Under the pieces are notes generated by a model. It was not told the DNA's origin. It saw only the letters and a program-made list of their open reading frames with translations, and searched no databases. Positions 1 to 11,575 of a stretch of DNA of 64,000 nucleotides are shown here, piece after piece (position 1 is the first letter of the stretch; each line of letters begins with the position of its first letter). The position numbers were made by a program, and so were the translations under genes. Source of the stretch: Peromyscus leucopus (taxonomy: Eukaryota; Chordata; Mammalia; Rodentia; Cricetidae); the NCBI RefSeq assembly GCF_004664715.2, contig NC_051065.1, forward strand, positions 147,509,487 through 147,573,486, in the 5' to 3' direction.

Positions 1-261
1 ATCACTAATAACATGATGTTTGAAATAATGGGAAAATGCAAACAGGAAATATCAGTTTAATTATGGAAACATTACAATATGTACAAAATCACTCATTCCT
101 GACACTGAGAATGACTGTTGTCAGTATTTTGGTATGTATCTTTCCAACAAGTTTATAGCTTTGACATATAAATATATATTTTCCACAATTGGAACATCAT
201 AAACAGTAATTTGTGACCATCATTTTCTTTGACATTATATAACCACTTTTTTAGTTTATCA

Positions 262-412
262 TTTTTTTGGTTTTTTTTTTTTTGAGACAGTGTCTTGGTA
301 TGTACACCAGGCAGATTTTGAATGCATTATGTAGTCCAAGCTGACCTCAAACTCACAACAACACCACTGCCTCTAACTCCTGAGTTTTGTGACAACAGGC
401 TTGTGCCAGCAT
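262..412 (-). repeat. Old B1 SINE
   Basis: A T-rich start is followed by the reversed B1 body (GAGACAGTGTCTTGGTATGT, then GCTGACCTCAAACTCAC). It is diverged. The same insertion is present at 32485-32630, so it predates duplication of the gene 5' regions. It would lie in intron 1. Confidence 0.7.
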
Positions 413-1000
413 ATCTAGATGAACATTATTCTATATTATCATTTCTTCTTTATCGGTTTTATTATGGTTGCATAGTATTTATTATATACTTTTAAAGACT
501 TCCAGCTTGCTTCCAACTTCAAATATGCAATAGTCAAGAAGTCACATTGCATGATACAGTCACCATGTTTTTAGTCACCACTTCTAAAAGAGTTACAATA
601 CTTCACAACCATGGGTGAGGTCCTGGGTTTTGTCCCATCATGGGAGGAAGAAAGTGAAGAAGATACTCAACAACAGGATGCCAACAGACTATGATGACAT
701 GTCAATAGATGGAGGGGGAAATCAGTATGCCATGGTTTAACTTTGAAACAATTGGTTACACATATTTATGTGTGTTTATATGTAGAAAAGATACAATAAC
801 ACGTATGGTGGGATTTTCTCTAGATGGTAAAAGACAACACCTTCCTTCTCCATTGTACAATCCCACAACTTTTCACATCTGTTTGCAGGTAACACATTTG
901 TTTGAGACTCCAGTGACCCAGAGGCATGGCCAGTGGCGAACATCATCTTTGTCCTTTATATCATCACTCACTAGGAACATCATAAAAAATGCTTTCTTAC

Positions 1001-1082
1001 CTGGAGGAGAGTCTGCATCCATGTCTGAGGAATCAAGTTTATTCATGAGGTTCTTGTTAATAAAAATGTTTTCTGAAAACGT
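1001..1082 (-). pseudogene. Clec4a: Clec4a-family coding exon 1 with lost start codon (gene continues left of window)
   Basis: This 82-nt block aligns codon for codon with coding exon 1 of the complete gene at 33209-33290 (27 codons plus one base). It ends at a clean donor (GTAAG, read on the minus strand) in the phase expected by the family's membrane exon. The family start codon ATG is ACG at 1080-1082. The next in-frame Met is codon 13 (1044-1046), so translation from there would give a much shorter cytoplasmic tail. The position that is Tyr in the family's ITIM is Phe (SENIFINK), so no ITIM is present. The last residues, DSPP followed by a split Ala codon, resemble the DCIR exon 1/2 junction. 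Exons 2-6 would lie left of base 1. It may be a pseudogene, or a gene that uses Met13 or an upstream start. Confidence 0.6.
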
Positions 1083-1107
1083 GTTGAGAAGAAATCTTTC
1101 CCTGCCC

Positions 1108-1290
1108 TCAGAAGATGTGTGTCATACCTTCTTTAAAATAGATCCTGAACAAGAACAAACAAATTATCTCAATACCAGTTAGAGATGAGAGGAAAAAACA
1201 GACAGCTGCCCTGAGCGTGAACCATGAGGTGCAGTCCTCTGACCTGCAAAGGGAGAATCACAGGTGGAGAACACACCCAGGATCATTATA
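1108..1290 (-). promoter_or_regulatory. Putative 5' UTR, short uORF and TATA-like element of the left gene
   Basis: Reading leftwards, a TATAATG element (1284-1290) is followed about 160 nt later by a five-codon upstream ORF (1108-1125, peptide MTHIF) and then the exon 1 block. The same arrangement, with TATAAAG, precedes exon 1 of the complete gene. The promoter role is inferred from this conserved spacing. Confidence 0.4.
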
Positions 1291-1449
1291 CAATCAGAGA
1301 AATACCAAGAATGCAATGGGGGAGAGAAGAAAACAGGAAGAAATGGAAAAGAGGAACCAGGCCATTAGAGAAGTCAAACTCCTCACAGAGTTGAGATTCT
1401 GACACTCGGTCTGAGCTGACCTCTACAATAAAGCCTCCATTTCCGTCTT

Positions 1450-2290
1450 GTGCTGTGACTCCTACTCCTTCCCAGTTCCTGTAGAGCTGCCTCCTGACCT
1501 CCCTGAGGCTTTAACACCACAATCAAGTCGCCCCATGCACAGAAGCATTCTTAAACACAAAGACACCTAGTATACACCCTAGACTGTCCCACCTCATGGA
1601 GACAGTGTCTTCGCCCTCCTCAGTCTGTGGAACCCACACCATCTCTATCTGAGGCATGGTTACTCCCCTTAACCTGCCTGCGTTCTGACAGCCCAGTTCT
1701 TCCACACCCCAGCAAGGACTTCCTCGTTCTCTTGAAAGTCACTGAGTTCCTTCCACTCCCACACTCTGTACCTTGCCTGATTCCTGAAACCCATGCTTTG
1801 TTTACCCTCTGTGAGGAACTTCCCCTCAGTCTGCTGAGTCTCCTGACCCCAACCTGACTTGCAGCTAACACTGCACTGGGGCCCAACCTCACCTCCTCAA
1901 GTGCTGAGGTGTCACACCAGGCTGTCCTTGAGGACCCTCTGCTCACTCACTCATTCAGGGTTCTGACACCCACAAGAAGGGGCCTTAAGCATGGATGCCT
2001 TCTCACCCTGCTTGAGCTCAGAGGTTCTGCACCTGCCTACTCTCAGACACAGCTGACCTTGTCACCTCTCAGGCTCTGAAGTCTCACATCAGGCTGCTGC
2101 TTGTGGACTCACTCCCCATTCAGGACACATTTCCTCTCACTGCTCTCACTGCTCAGGCTCCATTTCTGCTGTCAAGCCAGCCCTCTGCACAGACAGATCA
2201 TGGTTCCCCACACACCACCCTACCATGGAGGCCTACCCTGCCTTGTCCTGTATAATACTTTACTCAAAATTATATTATTTAATAAGTAAA
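1450..2290. repeat. C/T-rich low-copy block upstream of exon 1
   Basis: This block is rich in CCTC, CTCAC and CTGCAC words and has no convincing gene. It is closely similar to 33660-34490 (5' flank of the complete gene) and, more distantly, to 7430-9090 (downstream of the left lectin cassette). Open frames here are short and differ between copies. Confidence 0.6.
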
Positions 2291-2699
2291 ATGAAAAATA
2301 GTGTTTTTAAAGTATAAAAGAGAACAAGAGAATTAGTCGTTCTCTATATGTGGTTCAAGGACCCAACGATTCATGCATACATATCCTCCCATATGTAACC
2401 ACTTATCCCAGGAGATCTATCATTCAAACTCAGTTTACAAAATTGAGTTCCAAAGTTACCTCTCTCTCCCTTGGGAAAAAAACCACAATGTGCATGAACT
2501 ATACTTTCTCATCAACAATTTCAGGGCCTAACTGGCTTACAACACCAAACACTTATTTCTCAATCACATTTTATTTGTGCTTAGGGTTTTCCTAAGGCTA
2601 ATTCTGTTTGGATCCTCAATGCATTTCCTCATTCTGGAGTCAAGAAAACAAAGTAGTTAAGCATGAAATATACTCCTCTATTCTAATGTGGTGTTCAGG

Positions 2700-2821
2700 G
2701 CTAGTGATATGGCTCAGCAGGTATAGGTGTTTGCTACCATCCCTGACCACCCAAGTTCAATCCCTGAATATGGTAAGAGAAAACCATCCCCTACATGTTG
2801 TCCTAACATCCATGTCCATCT

Positions 2822-2859
<38 letters not shown>

Positions 2860-2860
2860 A
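2700..2860 (+). repeat. B2/B3-like SINE with (CA)n tail
   Basis: It starts with a tRNA-like GATATGGCTCAGCAGGTATA and a degenerate B box (AAGTTCAATCCC). It ends in a CA tract at 2823-2860. The paralogous copy is at 34910-35062. Confidence 0.6.
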
Positions 2861-3109
2861 TAATGTAGTGGATATTAAAAAGTCACACTTATAATACTGG
2901 TCAATGGCCGTCACTTGCACAAACCTACAAATGAGGCAGAAAGACACACAACCACCAATGTAGGTCCCACAGGAAAATGTGTCAAGAGCATTAAAGTTTA
3001 ATCCTTCCACAGAGAATTATGCAAACATACTGTATAGTTGTGCAAACTACTTCCAGTCACCTTACATTATCTAGCTAAAGGATGCTAATAGCATCCTCAA
3101 AAATGTGGT

Positions 3110-3460
3110 GTAAACAGCAAAACAAACAATTAGCAAGATGGAGAGATAGCTTACAGGATAGGAAAAAAACTTTCCCAACAGAACTCATGAACTGAGCAGA
3201 GAATTCTCAAAGCAATAAATACAGATGGCCAATTGGTAGCTAAAAATGTGTTCAAATACTCAGCCATAAAGGAAATAAAAATTTAAACAGTTTTGAGATT
3301 CTGTTTTGTACCAGTCAAAATGAAGTAGAAACATAAGAATCTCTGAAAGAATATTGGGCTTATAACCAAAGGATGATCAATCATCTCACAAGGACAATTG
3401 TAAGACTATGTTCATAGTAGTGTTATTTGTAAGAGCCAGAACCTGGAAACAGTGTTGAGA
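3110..3460 (+). mobile_element. Old L1 ORF2 remnant
   Basis: Degenerate ORF2-end words are recognisable (CTCATGAACTGAGCAGAGAATTC-like; TATGTTCATAG; CCAGAACCTGGAAACA). The paralogous remnant at 35325-35830 carries an extra B1 insertion. Confidence 0.6.
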
Positions 3461-3685
3461 CTGGGTTTTTCCCATGATAGGATTTGGTATGACTTAGGCT
3501 TGTGCATTCTTTAACAACCACTGTGAGTCCTATATTCAGGTGTCCTGCTCTGTCCAAAAGACACTGTTTCCTTAGAGTCATCCATCACATTTGGCTCTTA
3601 AACTTTCTGTTCCTCCTCCACAATGTTCCCTGAGCTCTGTATGGAAGGGAGTGTTGGTATATATGTCTGTAGGTAGAAGTTTTCC

Positions 3686-4021
3686 TGTGTCCATCCCGGT
3701 CTGCAGCCCCTCAGACCCAAGTAAACACACAGAGGCTTATATTGATTAAAACTGCTCAGCCATTAGTTCAGGCCTGCCACTGACTAGCTCATAGCATTTA
3801 AACTCAGCCGATTTCTGTTAATCTATATGTTGGCCTATGTTCCATGGCTTTACCTGTGTGCCATTACATGCTGTTCCCTGGATGGCAGGCTGGCGTCTCC
3901 TAACTCAGCCTTCCTCTTCCCAGAATTCTCCTTGTCTGCTTATCTCACCTATACTTCCTACCTGGCTACTGGCCAATCAGCGTTTTATTAAACCAGTGTA
4001 CAAAAGCATTATCCCACAGCA
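3686..4021 (-). mobile_element. Solo LTR, same family as 46211-46572
   Basis: Read on the minus strand it begins TGCTGTGGGATAATG, has an AATAAAAC motif early, then GAGAATTCTGGGAAG and AGGAAGGCTGAG, and ends near GGACACA. These landmarks match the better-preserved LTR at 46211. No clear target duplication is visible, and the left boundary is approximate. Confidence 0.6.
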
Positions 4022-4136
4022 TTATTCCTTTCTATTTAATTAAAAAGAAAGTTCTAACTTTAACTTAAAATATATATATATATATATAACAGTTATCAAG
4101 CAAGAATTACAGTTACAATATCTAGTTTATTTATAT

Positions 4137-5530
4137 TTGGGAAATTCAAAGGAAATATTCTACTTATCTGCTGCCTACCTGGCTGATTCCCTGACCCTGA
4201 ACAGCCCTCACAGTCACTTTCTGTGGTTAGCCAGAGGCCTTTGCTCAGGTCCCATTCTGTTCCTCTTCCCAGCTGGGCCCCGTAATCCATGTCACTGTCT
4301 GTCTGCCTTTGATTGCTTAGCATTCATGCAGAGGATGAGCATGACTGAAATCAGAGTGCTGAAGGCAGTTAGGTCGTTGTCTAGAGAAACTGTGATCATT
4401 TCTACTTTCTGCCCTTTGTCTGTCCCTGTCCAGCACTGTTCCTGTCCTGAGATGCTGACTGACTGGAGAGCCAGTAGGCCAGCACAGGCACAGCTGAAAG
4501 CATTTCTCCTCCATTTCTTCTGACTTAATTTACCAGTAGGGTGGAACACTGGAGGACCTGATGCTTTGACTTTGCAATTCTTCACGTTCATAGGTGTCAA
4601 TCCAGAGCACAGAGAGAGTCTGTCAAGGAGAAACGTTGAATTCACCGTTGTCTTTAATTCACCATGTGGACACCGCAATTTTGATTTTCTCATTCTGCTT
4701 AGCCAGGGTGAGGTTCCTGCCAGGGCACTGCTGTGTGCAAACTCTTTCTGTGTGACAGACAGGGATTTCTTGGCATCTTTAGCACTGATGGATGGGACAG
4801 CACAGGGAGCCATTGTCCCCTCCCCCATCACTCTGCTGCTCCAAGGCCAGTCATTAATAAGCCAAAGGAGGCTGTGATGGCCCTGCAGCTGCCTCGGACC
4901 TCTTCTCAGCACAGTGAGACACTGTACACAGGGCACCGGCCTGGTGCCCTGGAAGGTTCCAGTGAAGTCAAGAAAATGTACAGAGTAACTAATCTTGTAC
5001 ATGACCGTTTTTATGGAGGCTTAAGGATGGTGGCAAGGAAGCAGGAAGGCAAACTTCCCATGCCCTACAAGAGATTGTAAACCTTGGGAACTCGTTTGTT
5101 CCTTCATAATAACTCATCTCATTTTTAAATTGGAGATAATAGGATTTTGTACCCAGAATTTACTATATTGTTAATACTTTTCTGAAATACAGGGTAACCA
5201 CTAGTACGCAGGAGGAACAGCAGTTTGCACCACGTGGATTCTGACAGCAAAGTGTGCTGGGTGCAGCATTTCCAGTGAGCCTGGGAAGCTTTGTCCATTA
5301 GCTTCCCTGTGGTTAAATAGAGCTGCTGGTGCAGAGTGGCTTGCCTTGATCTGTTCAGTGACTTCTGCTCGTCACCGGAAGAGAAGACAGACATATTTTT
5401 ATAATATAAGCATACTTTTTTTGTACATTGTGTTCATTCTTGAACAAACTGAGCTCACTGTTGGCTTGTAGTTATTAAAAAGAAAGTATTGATTTTGATT
5501 CAATAAATGTTTTCCTTTAGTCCTGAAAAA
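4137..5530 (+). other. Unidentified non-repetitive block with AATAAA and A-tract (possible processed transcript)
   Basis: This is a relatively GC-rich stretch with no recognised gene. On the plus strand it ends in AATAAA (about 5501) followed 20-25 nt later by a short A run, immediately before sequence homologous to 52230-52505. That pattern fits the 3' end of a retrotransposed mRNA. A 236-codon minus-strand frame crosses 4292-5002, but I recognise no family in it, and shorter plus-strand frames overlap it. It is unassigned. Confidence 0.3.
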
Positions 5531-5810
5531 AATTATAATGTGGTTACATTCTATTTTTCAAGTGAATGATTACAATGAATACAGGTAGAAACATGTCTCC
5601 CATTTCCCTTTTGTGCTTAAACAAAGTCATCCCAAGAACCCACATGCATTCACCTCTAAGTAACTTGTTATAGATTAACAGAGTGTAAGCAATCGGGGTG
5701 TTTTTCTCAACCAGTTCTTTTGCTGGCAGGCTGCATTTGGCAGTTACAAAGAAAGGACCAATCATTTTATTACTTATCTAAAGAGGGAATCTTAAAAGAA
5801 ATCTTAGAAG
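5530..5810. repeat. Low-copy segment shared with 52230-52505
   Basis: The two stretches align over about 270 bases, including ACATTCTATTTTTC and CACATGCATTCACC words. It is part of the duplicated cluster backbone, and no gene is seen. Confidence 0.6.
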
Positions 5811-6254
5811 AATCACAAATCTAAACTTTTATATTTGAAAAACCATCAGTCATCTCTACTTTAAATCTCAGGGTGCATACCCATTCAGCAACAGGTTTAT
5901 GGTTTTTTGTTTTATACCAGGAAACTGAGGGCAGAAATGGGCACAAGGAATTAATCATCACCTTTGTTAACCAAGCAATCCTAGCAAGAAAGGCACAGCA
6001 GCTGGTAATAATTGGACTGCTTTATTTTTGTTCCCTGAGTTTAACGAGTCCCTCACTCAATTATGTGTCTTTCTGAACTTTAGATTGCTTTCCTAGGGTT
6101 ATCCTCCTCAAAGCTATTCATAGAAACATCTCAATCTAACCTTAAATTATTTTTTAAGGCTTTGTTTCAGCTATGATGCACTCTGAAATTTATGAACATA
6201 TCTCCCAACATTAAGATTAGAAGAATTTAAGCTAGCTGGGCTTTTGGGACTCAA
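5811..6254. other. Anonymous AT-rich sequence
   Basis: I see no gene, exon or recognisable repeat here. Confidence 0.5.
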
Positions 6255-6510
6255 TTGTTTTTCTTTTCTTTTTTTTTTAAGACATTCTATTTTTATTTAT
6301 TTATTTTTATTTTTATTTTCATTTTTATTTTATTTTATTTTATTTTATTTTATTTTTTGGTTTTTCGAGACAGGATTTCTCTGTGAAGCTTTGCGCCTTT
6401 CCTGGGACTCACTTTTTAGCCCATGCTGGCCTCGAACTCACAGACATCCACCTGGCTCTGCCTCCTGAATGCTGGGATTAAAGGTGTGCGTCACCACCCC
6501 CCAATTGTTT
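6255..6510 (-). repeat. (TTTTA)n tract and B1 SINE
   Basis: A long TTTTA/TTTTTA tract (about 6285-6357) is the tail of a reversed B1 whose body follows (CGAGACAGGATTTCTC, GCTGGCCTCGAACTCAC, TGCTGGGATTAAAGGTGTG). Confidence 0.9.
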
Positions 6511-6600
6511 TTCTTAATCATTAACCTAAGCCACAGTCTTTATGGCTCCTCAGCAGAAACTCATGTGTTCTAGCTGTATGAAACTTCCTTGTTTTGTTTT

Positions 6601-6668
6601 TTATCCTCTGCAGCCTCTGCTTTATCAGAGGCAGTTATCCTCTGCAGCCTCTGCTTTATCAGAGGCAG
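6601..6668. repeat. Perfect 34-bp tandem duplication
   Basis: 6601-6634 and 6635-6668 are identical. Each unit contains CCTCTG...CAGAGG, which can pair as a small hairpin. Confidence 0.9.
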
Positions 6669-7153
6669 GGGCAACATTTTATCCCACCTTTACCTATGTT
6701 AATTTTTCCACTAAACTAACCTCTATCATAACTCCTTACTATATTTGTTAAAAACCGCTCAATCATCAAAATCTTATTTAAACTAATATTATTATCGTAT
6801 AAAATCATTGCTTAGGAGGAAATCATCTTCATAATACCTCACAGGTAAAACTTGACTCTCTGAGTAAAACTGTCCAGTAGAACGGGATATTACCAAGAGA
6901 TGATCACACTGCATTAAGGGCAGTGAAGACTCCCCAGGCCCATTCACACCATGCCAGACACCAGAGGAAGACGGCAGCAGCAAACGTGGAAATGCACAGC
7001 AGTAGCAAGAGATGTTCTGGGGCTGAGGTTCTCAGGGCTATGCCTATCCGAGATTCACCCATGAGGGTTGTGATTGCTGGTGAGTCGGCTTCCTGGACCT
7101 TAACTGTCACCTGCTGCTCCTCTGACATGGCCACGGGCACACATGCATGCAGA

Positions 7154-7158
7154 ACACA

Positions 7159-7234
<76 letters not shown>
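7154..7234. repeat. (CA)n(GA)n microsatellite
   Basis: About 11 CA units run directly into more than 25 GA units. Confidence 0.95.
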
Positions 7235-7238
<4 letters not shown>

Positions 7239-7429
7239 ATGTTTCTAGGTTTTATCCTGCTTTTATATCCAAACATCCTGAAAACCAAGGGTTCACACTA
7301 TTACCCCATTTTAATGTAATGCCACCACGGGTCTCAATTCTTTTCCAAATTTCAGCATTTCTACCTACTTCTGTGAGTGAAAACTCTGTGTTCATTATCT
7401 CTATGGAAAGCTCTCAAGTGACAATCTCT

Positions 7430-9090
7430 TGGATGCTGCCCATCACCCTCCCACGTCCTCCACTAAGCTGCCTGTCTCTCCAGGATGGGCTCCAGCCCTC
7501 AGGTCAAGCCTGTGTCCCCTGAACTGATGCCTTCCTCCCTTTAGCTGGATGTTCAGGACCAGACACCTCGATGAAGTTCTCACATCAAGAGAGAGGAAGC
7601 CTCTTCACCAGGCTTGTGCTCTGACTCCTGGTGCTAATCCCTGAGGAGTCTCCACTTACCCCCTGAGGCTTTAGCACTCCACCAATGCCACCTCCATGTG
7701 CAGAAGCCCTCATCCCCCTGGAAGGTACTGAGTATCTATCCCACCAGGTATTCAGCATCCTTACCTTGCCAGTCTCTGAAACCCATACCAGCTCTGCCTT
7801 CTGCACAGACACTCTCCTCGGCCTCTTTGACCACTGCACCCAATGCCAGGACATCCACAACCAGGCAAGGATGCTCTCCTTACCCTACTAAACACTAAGG
7901 TCCCATGTTGAAGTCCACCACAGAGACACTCTTTACCCATGCCTGGTCTGCCCTCTGCAAGGAAGATCCTTTCAAACTCTATATCTCTGAATTCAACCCA
8001 GTATGGAGCCAAAATTATGCACGTGTGCCTTTTCACCACAGATACTTCCCTCACCCTGCATGGGTATCCTCCTCACCCTGCATGGGTACTCTCCTCATTC
8101 TACATTGGTGAACTCTTCACCATAAACAGGTGAACTCCTCACCATGGTAGCGTACCTGTGCCCTCCTCACTCAGCACAGGGGCCCTACTTACTATGCACA
8201 GGTGTATGGTGATATTTTATTTGTACTGAAATGTGATTTTATTTGTGTATTAACAAATAAAGATGCCTGTAGATCAGAGCTAAAAGCAAGCCATTTAGCA
8301 GAAGAATGGCGGTGGTGGCATATGCCCTTAATCCGATCACATGGCAGGCAGAGTCTCTGTGTGTTCAAGGACACAGCCAAGCGGGAACCTTTAATCTCAG
8401 TAGGAACCATAGAGACTGGAGTTCTGTATAGACAGGCAGTGATGAAGAAATCATGTGGTTGGTTATAGAGCCAATGAGAAGGTAGAATAGAAAGGCAATA
8501 AAAAGACAAGTCACACAGGAGAAGGTCTCTCTCTCTCTCTGAGGAGAAGGATGGCAGTGACTGGTAAGCTAAAGGCTAATGGCTAGTGCTCTGATCTCCT
8601 GGGCTTTTAACTCAGTATTTGGCTCTGTAGTTCTCATTTAATAAGGCCATTTAGAATTTCGTCTACACATGTGCCCTCTTCACTAAGCACAGGTGCCCCC
8701 CACAAACCTTTCCAAATGCCCAGCTCCTCCATCAGGACCATCATCTCACTATTTGCAGTTCTGACTCCCCACAGTAAGAGACCTAATGAGTTCATATTCT
8801 CCTCACCATGCTGGAGCACAGACTCCCTACAAGTGACCATTCCATAGCATAGCTGCCCTCCTCACCTCTCAGGATCTGAGGTCTCACACCAGACTGCTGC
8901 TTGGAGACTCTCTCCTGAATCCAGACACTTTCTCACCAGCATGCTGACATTCCCTCACTGCTTGGGCTCCAGTTCTGCTGTTAAGCCAGCTCTCAGCATG
9001 GTCACCCAGACCCTGGACCAGACCATTACTGCCCCACACCTGACCCTTCCACAGACACCTGCCTTGACCTCCCTACACCATTCTTTATTT
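7430..9090. repeat. C/T-rich block with a short degenerate 22-bp array
   Basis: This is homologous to 1450-2290 (for example 8860-9090 against 2060-2290). Its middle (about 8035-8202 and 8668-8700) holds a few degenerate copies of the CACAGGTG-containing 22-bp unit that is expanded at 18042-19325. The array is split by the LTR at 8203-8667. The left end of the tandem duplication falls inside it at 7922. Confidence 0.65.
8203..8667 (+). mobile_element. Solo LTR inserted in the short 22-bp array
   Basis: It starts TGTATGGTGATATTTT, carries AATAAAG near its start, and ends TTTCGTCTACA, giving TG...CA ends. The sequence on both sides is 22-bp array. The start and end resemble the LTR at 20260-20782, but the middles differ. 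The target duplication is not clear (CACAGG against CATGTG). Confidence 0.6.
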
Positions 9091-9756
9091 AGTAAGTTAC
9101 TAAGTAACTGAGGTGCTACAAGGAAAGAAACCAGATATGACAGAATTAAAGTCCTCTATAATTATTGAACCTATTGAGTATTTCCATGGTGATAAATATG
9201 CCTAAACACCACCTCCGTCCAATCACAGATGCTCAGGTGTTTTCCCCTCTCAGCAAAATATATTTCTAAAGTTATCATATCTCAATACACTAAAGTACAT
9301 CATACATACTATTTAAGTAGCTTGCAACAACAGATTTCTCATTTGTGTATGTCCTAAGGGTCTATGGGTCACTGAAATGCTGTTCACCTTCTTTACACAT
9401 TTATTATTTGAAAGCCAGGATCATAGAGAATCATAGCTTCTAGTAAGTAGACTGTGTAGTAGCCTCCCATATTTAGACAATCAGATTCATTCTTATTCTA
9501 TGGGCCAGTGAATATGACCAGATCAAACCAGCCAATTGGGGTTGAAAGTATACTCTATATAAAGGAAGATTGGTCAAAGGCATTGAAACAGTCCGTTAAA
9601 AGAGGGGTATGAAAGCACTGGGACCAGCATAACATCTACACCTAGCCCCTTTCCTGCTATCTCTGGAGATGTCTTGATATTGAGTTTCAAAATGAAACAT
9701 TAGTCCCATCAGCTGAAAAAAGGTACCATTGCAACACAAGCATGAACTACTAAAAC

Positions 9757-9910
9757 TTGCTGGAGGGATGATTCAGTGTTTAAGAGCACTGGCTGCTCTT
9801 CCAAAGGTCCTGAGTTCAATTCCCAGCAACCACAGGGTAGCTCACAACTATCTATAGTGGGATCTGATGCCCTCTTCAGGCATGAACTCATACATGCAGA
9901 TAGAGCACTT
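9757..9910 (+). repeat. B2 SINE
   Basis: It shows a tRNA-like head (GGATGATTCAGTGTTTAAGA), AGTTCAATTCCCAGCAACCA and CTCACAACTATCT. It is also present at 19853-20035, so it predates the tandem duplication. Confidence 0.85.
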
Positions 9911-11149
9911 ATATGTATCTCATACTTATCCCTGATATCGACGGAAACTAGTGTCACATGGGTTGAGTGTTGGGTGTCTGTCATGTACAACATGGGGTCT
10001 GTCAGGAAGCAGTGGAGGAGTGCCTGGCATGGTGATGGTGCACATTCTCCTGTTCACCTACATCTGCAGTCATATCATTTTACACCTGACCTGTCCAAGA
10101 AAGACTTTCTCTGGACTTCGAACCAGGTCATGAGAGGTGACCTCTCTAAGTCTTTGGAATCCCTAGAGCTATTAGGAAATCTATTTTACCATGGTAGGTC
10201 ATGAAGCCTTATGCTGTTCTGTTCTTTCATAGTTCATGTTAACAAGATGATTCATGGTGGGAGATCATCATTTCAGAAACATTGACCATGTGATTAAAGT
10301 GTTAAGCCTTTGAGTCATGAGAACTCACCCTGGAAGGGAAGTGATACTAAAGACTGAGTTCACTCTATCAAAAACTCACACCTATATAATGAACCCTGGT
10401 AAATCTCTGAACATCAGAGCTCAGATGAGTGCCCCCTGGTTAGCCTATTCTGTATACTGCCACTCATTAACATTCTGGGAAGGAGATGCATCCATGGGGT
10501 CCATGGAAGTTCCCTTCATGGAAACCTCTGACTTCACCTGATATGTCCCTTACTTTAGTTCTGCTTTGTACCTGTCTACATTTAAAAAAAAAACTATAAT
10601 TCTATAGTGCAGAATCATTAGTTCAGTCATCCTTGTAACTCGTAAATCTGCAGACATAATGGGATCCTGGAACTCTGTAGACAGATGGCTTGAAGTAATG
10701 ACATCATGGAGAACTCCTGAACTTGAAGCCCGAGTCTGAAATGAGGAATGTATTTGGAGGAATGGCCTGAACTTGTAGAAAATTTAATTAGCAAATAAAA
10801 TATTTTTGGCTATGGCTTACCAGAACAGCCATAAGAAACATTGTGGAGATGGCTGAGGAAATACAAGGAATATAATGTACCATACCAGAAAAGAGTTGTG
10901 AAATTTTCTAAGAGTGATAGTGGTATTGTTTTCTTGTGCACTGCCAATTTCAGATATATATTAAAATATTGCCTGAAGTGTTATGTATCAACCTAACTCT
11001 CAAGTGCCCTATCAAGTAACATGTATATATATGCATACACAAATATATATCTATATCAAGTTATCAAAATGTCAACAATTGATGATACCATCCAATTAAC
11101 TTTTGTTTCAAAATACTCTTAGGAAGAAGTTGAAAGGGCCTCCAAATTG
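9911..11149. other. 3' flank backbone of the left cassette
   Basis: This aligns with 20050-22920 apart from the LTR and HMGN1 insertions found there, and with 52675-53800. No coding frame is conserved among the copies. Confidence 0.6.
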
Positions 11150-11500
11150 TTAAGCAGCATGCAGGCTCCATGGGACATGTGGCTCTCCTCAATATCCATC
11201 CACAGGACACAGGCTGTCCCTAATGCGGCAGGCACAGGGTGGGACACCAAGAACAACAGGCGGTGCCAGTAGAAGGTTGGCTATCATCTTCTTAGACTTG
11301 CTCTGAGGAAGGTCACCCAGCCAGGATCAGCCACCATTAGAGGCCCACATCAGCCTCACGGCACTCACAGCACCTGACACACTAGCCATGGGGATCAAGA
11401 TCCTGAAAGGTTCCTGGTAGTGCAGGTATTGGGGGACACGAGAAAATGCTGATGGAAGGGCGAAAACTGCCAGAGAAAATGTGAGTAAGCACTGAGGATC
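11150..11500 (-). other. GC-richer conserved block, copy 1 of 4 (origin unknown)
   Basis: This occurs in all Clec4a 3' flanks (also 22925-23300, 53810-54150 and 58715-59045). Read on the minus strand, part stays open with a hydrophobic stretch (ALPSAFSRVPQYLHYQEPF), but stops and indels differ between copies. It may be an old processed pseudogene or exon fragment. I do not recognise the parent. Confidence 0.35.
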
Positions 11501-11575
11501 AAAGTAACAATAGGTACCAATGTCACCCTGTCTGTCTGAATTTGCTAAAGAAGATCTTAAATGTTCTACACCACA

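Noticed and set aside
4292..5002. 236-codon minus-strand frame as a gene
   Set aside because: There is no recognised domain, frames overlap on the opposite strand, and context suggests a retrocopy or non-coding block.
6923..7522. 199-codon plus-strand frame
   Set aside because: It passes through a CA/GA microsatellite (HTHTHT...ERERER) with no supported exon.
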